From assembly GCA_963920765.1 (NCBI GenBank), contig OY987249.1:17208483-17272482 (forward strand): 64,000 bases of DNA, written 5' to 3'. Below the pieces are notes generated by a model, which was not told the DNA's origin, ran no database searches, and saw nothing but the letters and a program-made list of their open reading frames with translations. Position 1 is the stretch's first letter; each line of letters opens with the position of its first letter. Of the stretch, positions 57,831 to 64,000 are shown piece by piece. This DNA is from Ulota crispa. Lineage: Eukaryota; Streptophyta; Bryopsida; Orthotrichales; Orthotrichaceae. A program made the translations under genes and the position numbers.

Positions 57831-58336
57831 GTTATGTGCTTTAGAATGATGCATAAAACTAAGATAGCAAGGAGGAAGAAAGCAGCTTTGGAAAAGAAGA
57901 TGAAGAAAGTAATTTGTATACAAGTGAATGTCTGTTATGTAAGCACCAAGTACCAAATAGTGGAGCAGGTCTTCATGATCATTATTCTGGTAAGAAGCAT
58001 CAGCAATTGGAAAAATTACAACTTTACATTCCATTTTCCAAGAGCATGACATTTTTCCTAGTATTAGGGGAAAAGACTTATGAATGCAAGAAGCGCAATT
58101 GTAGTGGGTTTCTTGCTAATCATAAAGGGCTTATGTCTCATTTGAATCAGTATCCAATGGGGCCTAAACAAATATGTATTCTTCTAAAAACATAATTGTG
58201 GTATACAAGAGAAGCAAAGCTTAATGTGGTTGAGAAAGTACAAATAGTCAGGCCCAAATGTTATGGGACCTTAGAGTTTGATATAGAAATAAAATCAAAG
58301 AACTCTGGTTTAGTTTTTTCTCCAACACTATATTGA
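57831..58336 (+). CDS. Unknown protein exon with matrin-like C2H2 finger
   Basis: The frame reads DSKEEESSFGKEDEESN (acidic), then SECLLCKHQVPNSGAGLHDH and YSGKKH, a matrin or U1-like C2H2 zinc finger (C-x2-C-x12-H-x5-H). A second, looser Cys/His motif follows (YECKKRNCSGFLANHKGLMS). Under the standard code the frame stops at TAA 58,193. Read with TAA as Gln it continues for 46 more codons (LWYTREAKLNVVEKVQIVRP...) to TGA at 58,334. TAG/TAA also occur at 57,842, 57,854 and 57,860 in the acidic stretch. Such fingers bind RNA or DNA; the protein is otherwise unknown. Confidence 0.5.
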
Positions 58337-58659
58337 TGCCACGAGTTTAGGGTTTCACTTTCTTTATGTGAATGCCCGATTTAGTTGTGAGATGCTTTCT
58401 TCCATAACAAAGTTAATAATGTTTTTAGAATCTCATGGAAATCCAAAAAAACATGGAGTGCACAAGACTGCAAATAATCAATCTCGAATGGTCAATTTTA
58501 GATTTCATCATTTTCTTGGTGGCATTGGAATGTGAATATATTAATCTTTGATTGAACATATAGCTTTACATTATTAAAAAAAAATTAACATACTAACATT
58601 GTACTTATTGATTTTGCAAGTTTCAGCACAAAGATATATAATATCACTGCCAAGTAGAT

Positions 58660-59224
58660 TTATTGTGTTCTGTAATCAATGTAAAACTAAAAAAGCAATT
58701 TTCAAAAGTTTTTAAACATTTGAAAAATGTTATAGTAAATGAGAAGATCAAGGATGGCAATGTAGTTATTATTGGGAATTCTCTCTTTACAATGATGAGC
58801 ATTACAAAGAACTACAGTTGTAATGTTTACAAAGATGAAGATGACGTATCATATGTTTTCTTTGTTTGGGTTAGTGTAAATGGTATGTTTTATTTTTGAT
58901 ATTTTATATTTTATTTATTTATTTATATTTTATCTTTTGATGCATTGAATTGTATTTAATTCACTAATTTTTTTTGTAGGTTTCAGAGATGAACAAGGAA
59001 AGCAAACGTGTTTTGATATGTCAGTGATCAAGTTATTTACAATACCACATATTAATGATGTGTTATTTTGCAAAGCTTCAAAGATTTTGCATTGTATACA
59101 AGGTGTGGGCAAGATAGGGCAATTTGGCATTGCTCTATATTAGAAGACCTTAATTTTTAGGTGGTATAGTAAAATGAGAGTAAGACCCTCAAAAAATATT
59201 AGTGATAAATTCACTCTGAGTTGA
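58660..59224 (+). CDS. Two further exons of an unknown protein
   Basis: The exon ending at 58,882 (IKDGNVVIIGNSLFTM, YKDEDDVSYVFFVWVSVN, donor g-gtatgt) joins in phase to the exon starting at 58,980 (acceptor ttttttttgtag), which reads FRDEQGKQTCFDMSVIKLF, then LHCIQGVGKIGQFGIALY. A TAG at 59,141 is followed by 26 further codons (KTLIFRWYSKMRVRPSKN...) to a TGA at 59,222. The 5' limit of the first exon is uncertain, because two frames look protein-like around 58,625-58,700. It may belong with the C2H2 exon at 57,831. Family not recognised. Confidence 0.45.
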
Positions 59225-59487
59225 CTTTGTAGCTGCAATTTTTGATATTAGAGTTCTTCATGATAATATTATATGAGTGCTATTTCTTGGATATATTTTG
59301 ATTTCATATATGCTAAAATCTTATTACAAGTTGCATTTAACAACTAATAGAACATTATACATGTTTAATGTAATGTCTAAGTTCAAAGTTCTGATTTACA
59401 GTATACAAATATTGAACAATTATGAAAGCATGGAAGAAATCTTATAAGAATTTGATATTTATGAATCTAGGGGTAATTTGGTGCATT
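59225..59487. other. AT-rich, nothing seen
   Basis: Probably the 3' flank of the preceding exons. No motif or repeat recognised. Confidence 0.4.
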
Positions 59488-59642
59488 CACTAGTAGAAAA
59501 TTGCGTTGAAACTCATGTTTTCATATCATATAGTTTATGTTAAGTTCTTTGTTTCCAACGCAAAATTTGCGTTGGAAACCAGAATCTCAATTAAAACTAT
59601 ATGATATGAAAACATGAGTTCCAACGCAGTTTTCTACTAGTG
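59488..59642. mobile_element. CACTA-type MITE, ATT duplication
   Basis: The ends CACTAGTAGAAAATTGCGTT and AACGCAGTTTTCTACTAGTG are inverted and flanked by ATT. CACTAGTAGAAAA-type termini with 3-bp duplications are typical of plant CACTA (CMC) elements. It is a 155-bp palindrome. Confidence 0.9.
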
Positions 59643-59645
59643 ATT

Positions 59646-62600
59646 AATTAATATTCTAGTTTTTTTAATAGACATTTTATATTATACTTTCAACTCTTCT
59701 ACAAAATTTTGTAATAACATTAACATGATCCATAATATGTGTAGTGTGATAAAACGATAACACATCATATTTGTTACTAAAACTATAAGAGTTGTGTTTT
59801 TGGTGGAATATACTTATTTTAAAAAATAATAGATAATTAACTTTTAAACGTTTTTATTTCATTAGAAATACAAAATTTAAGCGTTTCTCACAAAGTTTTC
59901 TATTACATATTCTTATTTGTCAAATTTATCTATGACCTACATTATATGTAATAAAATAGAACATAACTTCATTTCAATAATGATAGAAATTATAGTTTAT
60001 TAGAGATAGTGTCATTTTTAATAATCATAAATACTTAAATTTAAGGAAAAAATAAGATTCTTTTTGTATTTTTTCATTTAATTTCAAGTATATAAAAAAT
60101 ACTCTGCTCAAAATTGATATTTATCAGTTCCTATCAATAGGGCTGAATATGATCTACAAAATATAGATACAGTGAGAAAAAATCACAGCAACCAAACTAA
60201 TTGTACAAGTCACTCTCTTGTTTAAGGGATTTATTTATAAACTAATATGAAAAAAAAAATTTCAAGCTTTCATGTGTCATTAGAATTATTTGAATATAAG
60301 TTTCATACTATACAGCACATTTGCATACCCTAAACCATACAAAAATTATATAGTTAGCTATATAAAAAATAGTTGTTAAATAAATTCAAATATCAATAAT
60401 GTCAATCTCATGGAAGCTAAAAAATCCAAGATATTTAAAATTTCCATAACTTTAAAATGTGTACTTCATAGATTTGTAACTCTTTAAATGCCGGTACCAC
60501 TTAACTTTCATGCTTGTAATGTTATACATGTGATTGCTCTTCAACAAGATTTTAAGTAATTTGAAAAAATAGGTGATTTGTAAATATATTTTGACATATT
60601 CATAAGTTAAATAAATTATTTGCAAATTCATAGATTTTTGTGTCTATACAATTATGTGGAACATGGTTTATTATATTAATACTTTTTTTGTTTTTTTGTT
60701 CTTGTCTCTCTATTGATTTATTTGCAATACTTCTATATGATTTTTAATGCAAAATTTTTATAGCTTCCAAGTATTATAAGCTCATTTATTTCTAAAGCTC
60801 AGCACACAATATTCTCTTATGATTACCCTAACATAAATTTAAATCATTATTTATTTCTTCATTGAGGTGATACTCTGATTTTAACATGGTACTTTAATTT
60901 ACTATTTTTGACTTTTCTACATATTCATTTATTTTATCTTCATGCATTATTATAAGTTGAAACCTTAGTCATTAAACAATGGTCTTGTTTTTAACTCCAA
61001 TGCAATATATTGCTTAAAATAAAATAAAAAACATACTTTTTAAAATTTCATATGGACCTAAATTGTATATTTTTTGTTTATAGAACTAACCTACCTGCAA
61101 ACCCTAAACTTCTAATAACTCTTTTTTGTTTATAGAACTAACCTGCCCGCAAACCCTAAACTTCTAATAACTCTTAGCTCATTTGTAAAAATAGAATGAT
61201 TCATAGCTTTTCACATGTAATTAAAATTTGAAGAACCACTTCTCTTTAGAAAAAAATGGAAAAACGTGAATTTCAAAAAAGCTTTATGAGTTACGCCTGC
61301 TTGGGCTGCATGTATATCCAAAACAACTACATATCACGCAATAAGATTTCAACCACGTAGTGAAGTGATGTATAAAAATTGTTTGGATCTAAAGCATGTT
61401 CCCTAACACTTTATGTGTGTAAATTTGAAAAAAAAAAATCAATAAATTCATTTATATTGTGTCGCCCAAAATCCAATTTGTTGCCAAAAAATATGCTCTA
61501 GCCTTCAGGGCTTATTGAAGGTAGAAACTAGTTTGATCAAACCTGTGCTTACAAATGTTATCCAATGGGTTACATTTTCTAGCTATTTCAATACGTAAAT
61601 ACAATATCATAATATATTATATATATGAATATGATGCACAGTTTATTAAAATGTTGCAATTTTGCTTTAAAGATCCAAATCCACACTCTACGGAATATTA
61701 TGCAGTCAAATAAAATATACAAAATTCATTGTATATCCTAAATCCAATCTACACACTTAAAGAAGTGTGCTATTATGGTATTTCTTCTTTCATTATTAAA
61801 CTTTCCAAAAGGAAAATAACATTGTTTTTTGATAAATATTACTGTGTACCTAAGGTGCAAGTAGACCTTTTAGATATTTGAGGAATACCTAAAGGAGATG
61901 TGCAAAGAAAAGAATTAGATGCTTGAATGTATTATGTATAATCGACATTCATATTGCAAATGCAAATTCTGCAAACAAGAGTATATATAAAGAAAAAAAA
62001 TCAGATGCTTGATTGTACTATGTGTAATTGACATTCATGACTATGTATGAATATGTGATCAACATTCACATTGCAAATATGAGTGAATATTTGTCTTTGT
62101 TCACATATGATTTCCTATTGCTAAAAGTTTTGTTACTGTTTAGGTGGTGCAATTTTAGAATGATTAGAATCTATCACATATATTATCAGTAGAAATATTG
62201 TTGTATGCAATTATAGTGAGTTCCACTATTTATAGTAGAACATGGTGCAACGTACTCCATATTCTTCATGTCTAAACCAGAGACTATCACACTATTATTT
62301 GACTTCTTTAAACATGATTATGTATTTTATAATTTCCATAGACATAATACTTGCCAAGACAACGACAATGTTCCCACAACGTAAAGAATAAAGACAAAAT
62401 GACTGAAAATGACAATACAGGACAAGACACCGTGTGAGATAGAACATAATATTTGCTACAAAGTACTTGAATGACACCCAATCATCCAGTCAAAAGCTAT
62501 TAGCATAATATCTACACATCATTTTCAATATCTAGAAATTTCTAGGTAACAAAGCTAGAGGTCTTGCACAAACATTGGTCAATGAAGAGGTTGCCGCAGA

Positions 62601-62850
62601 ATAACATATAATGGAGTTCACACAAGGCAATTAAAAATATAACATTAAATTGACATAGCTAGAGTTTTCCATATGCCAACATGTTTAGGAGTAGCAAGAT
62701 ACGCATGAAGACAATGACTGTGGCAAAAGAAAAGTTAAGAATAACAAGTCAAGCAAAGCAATCTTGCTTTTGAAGTACTTCAAATGAAGTGTATTACGTA
62801 ATGTCACCTCGGTATAGTAGCATTTTATGTAATAAGAAGCATAGAACATA
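59646..62850. other. AT-rich, no gene recognised
   Basis: Contains a direct duplication of about 52 bp at 61,072-61,177 (tttatagaactaacct, gcaaaccctaaacttctaat twice) and a diverged arm related to the TTAA hairpin family at 61,250-61,460. It also has paired short repeats near 61,920-62,060 (gcttgaatgtatta, acattcat). No supported exon. Confidence 0.5.
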
Positions 62851-62989
62851 CGTTCTAGTGAGCTATTTGAGATTCCAAGTTAAAATTTCTTGTTGGTAGC
62901 AAATGTCAAATATACGGCAACATATATACTATGCCCTTGGGACGATTAAGGGTTAAAATAAGGCAAAATATAAAAAATGGGCTTGACAA

Positions 62990-64000
62990 TTGGCCAATTT
63001 TCAAAAACATGCCTGACAATTAAAAAATATTGAAAATAGGCCTCATCAACTAAGGGCAGTTGCAATGCACCTAGCAATAGTCTTGGTAATTAAGTTTGGC
63101 TTTTTATTAGATAGTGAATTTACCATAGATTTTTAATGATTTGAAGGACATTAAAAATCTTATTGTGAAAAAGTAATAAAATTTGGACTTGAACATTGAC
63201 TAATTTAGATACATCCCATCAAATGTTAACCCCTAAAAGCCCAAGGGCCCTTTTGGGGGACAAATGGGATTTTGGGCAGGTACCCATGGCTAAACTACTT
63301 TGCGTGATTTTTTGAAACTTTTATGGAAGGTGAGGAATTCAAAGATCTATGTGGGAATGTAATTTTTTGTTCATTCTAACATTTATTAAAGAAGCTAAAA
63401 ATGAACTTATGGAAAACAAGGGACTCCAGGCAGCCTAAAAACTTCTATAAAAATTGTGTTTTTTTCTCAAAATCACACCTACACGCAAACTAAAACTTCT
63501 CATAACTTTCACCTCATCTATTAAAAATGCATGATTCAAAGCTCCCCACGTCTATATAAGTCTGAAGTACCTATTTCAGATTTTTATTTGGAAAAAACGC
63601 AATTTTTACCAAAGTTTTTGGGCTGCCCAGAGTCCCCTATTTTTCAGTTATTCATTTTTAGCTTCTCTAATAAATGTTAGAATGAAGAAAAAATTACACC
63701 TTTCACAAAGATCTTTGAATTCCTCACCTTCCATAAAAGTTTCAGAAAATCACACAAAGTAGTTTAGCCATAAGTGCCTGCCCAAAATCCCATTTGTCCC
63801 CTGACGGGACAATGGGCCTTTAGGGGTTAACTAGCTTCCAAAAAAATTAGAGGTCTTTCCAAATCAAACCCAAAAAAGGAAAATTCAGCCAAGGAGACGA
63901 TAATGGGGTGTCACTATACCAATCCCTAACTCCATTTGGCTAAATTTTCCTTTTATGGGTTTGGTTTAGAGAGACCTCTAATTTTTTGGGAATCTAGAGG
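62990..64000. mobile_element. Foldback repeat carrying a TTAA element, cut by window end
   Basis: 63,160-63,225 and 63,831-63,860 match the interior of the foldback at 29,577-30,042. 63,835-64,000 has its own inverted arms (ttagaggtctttcc against gagagacctctaa). The piggyBac-like element at 63,230-63,826 interrupts it. Confidence 0.6.
63230..63826. mobile_element. Palindromic piggyBac-like element, 597 bp
   Basis: TTAA flanks, ends CCCCTAAAAGCCCAAGGGCC and GGGCCTTTAGGGG. The arms are complementary over almost the whole length (gaggaattcaaagatct against agatctttgaattcctc). The diverged relative at 16,649-17,597 keeps only one arm. Confidence 0.85.

Overview
The window is AT-rich nuclear DNA from a eukaryote with many introns and a very high transposon load, most likely a green-lineage organism. 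The signs are: an exon closely matching homoserine dehydrogenase of the plant-type aspartate pathway; ribosomal protein eL28 exons; a Helitron of the plant RepHel type; a Stowaway-like element (CTCCCTC termini, TA target duplication); and a CACTA-type element. Coding exons are short, with GT-AG introns, and no intact ordinary gene is complete here. Several reading frames are interrupted by TAA or TAG, often where glutamine is expected, while most plausible ends are TGA. This fits either TAA/TAG read as glutamine (known in ulvophyte green algae such as Cladophorales and Dasycladales) or C-to-T decay of silenced elements. I cannot settle this from one window.

Layout. 1-8,935 (copy A) and about 13,035-30,180 (copy B) are two collinear, same-direction copies of one long segment. 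Copy B is about twice as long because transposons nested in it. Both carry, on the minus strand, fragments of an unrecognised gene family: a RING-like Cys cluster, a Cys-rich exon, a CxxC...CxxC knuckle followed by an alpha-helical HeLo-like region, and an 86-residue last exon. A block of about 640 bp, including that last exon, is identical between copies although the rest is clearly diverged. Between the copies (8,935-13,030) are small repeats and two GC-richer patches.

30.2-37 kb holds exons of an unidentified minus-strand gene whose introns, and apparently one exon, have been invaded by small inverted-repeat elements. 37-52 kb is a mosaic of gene pieces around a Helitron: eL28 exons end 50 bp before the Helitron Rep start codon, the Rep/Pif1 helicase gene fills 39,040-44,604, and a homoserine dehydrogenase exon lies at 50,425-50,573. 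52-57.5 kb is repeat-rich, with no gene recognised. 57.8-59.2 kb carries exons of an unknown gene with a matrin-like C2H2 finger. 59.2-64 kb is AT-rich, with a CACTA-type element and foldback repeats.

Mobile elements dominate. At least thirteen elements have TTAA target duplications and CCCCTAAA-type ends (piggyBac-like). Seven or more have 4-bp duplications and AACRCCATATTCATTAAATT ends. Several have TA duplications and AGGTAG-type ends. Comparing copies A and B gives empty sites for several insertions, so many boundaries and duplications can be read directly.
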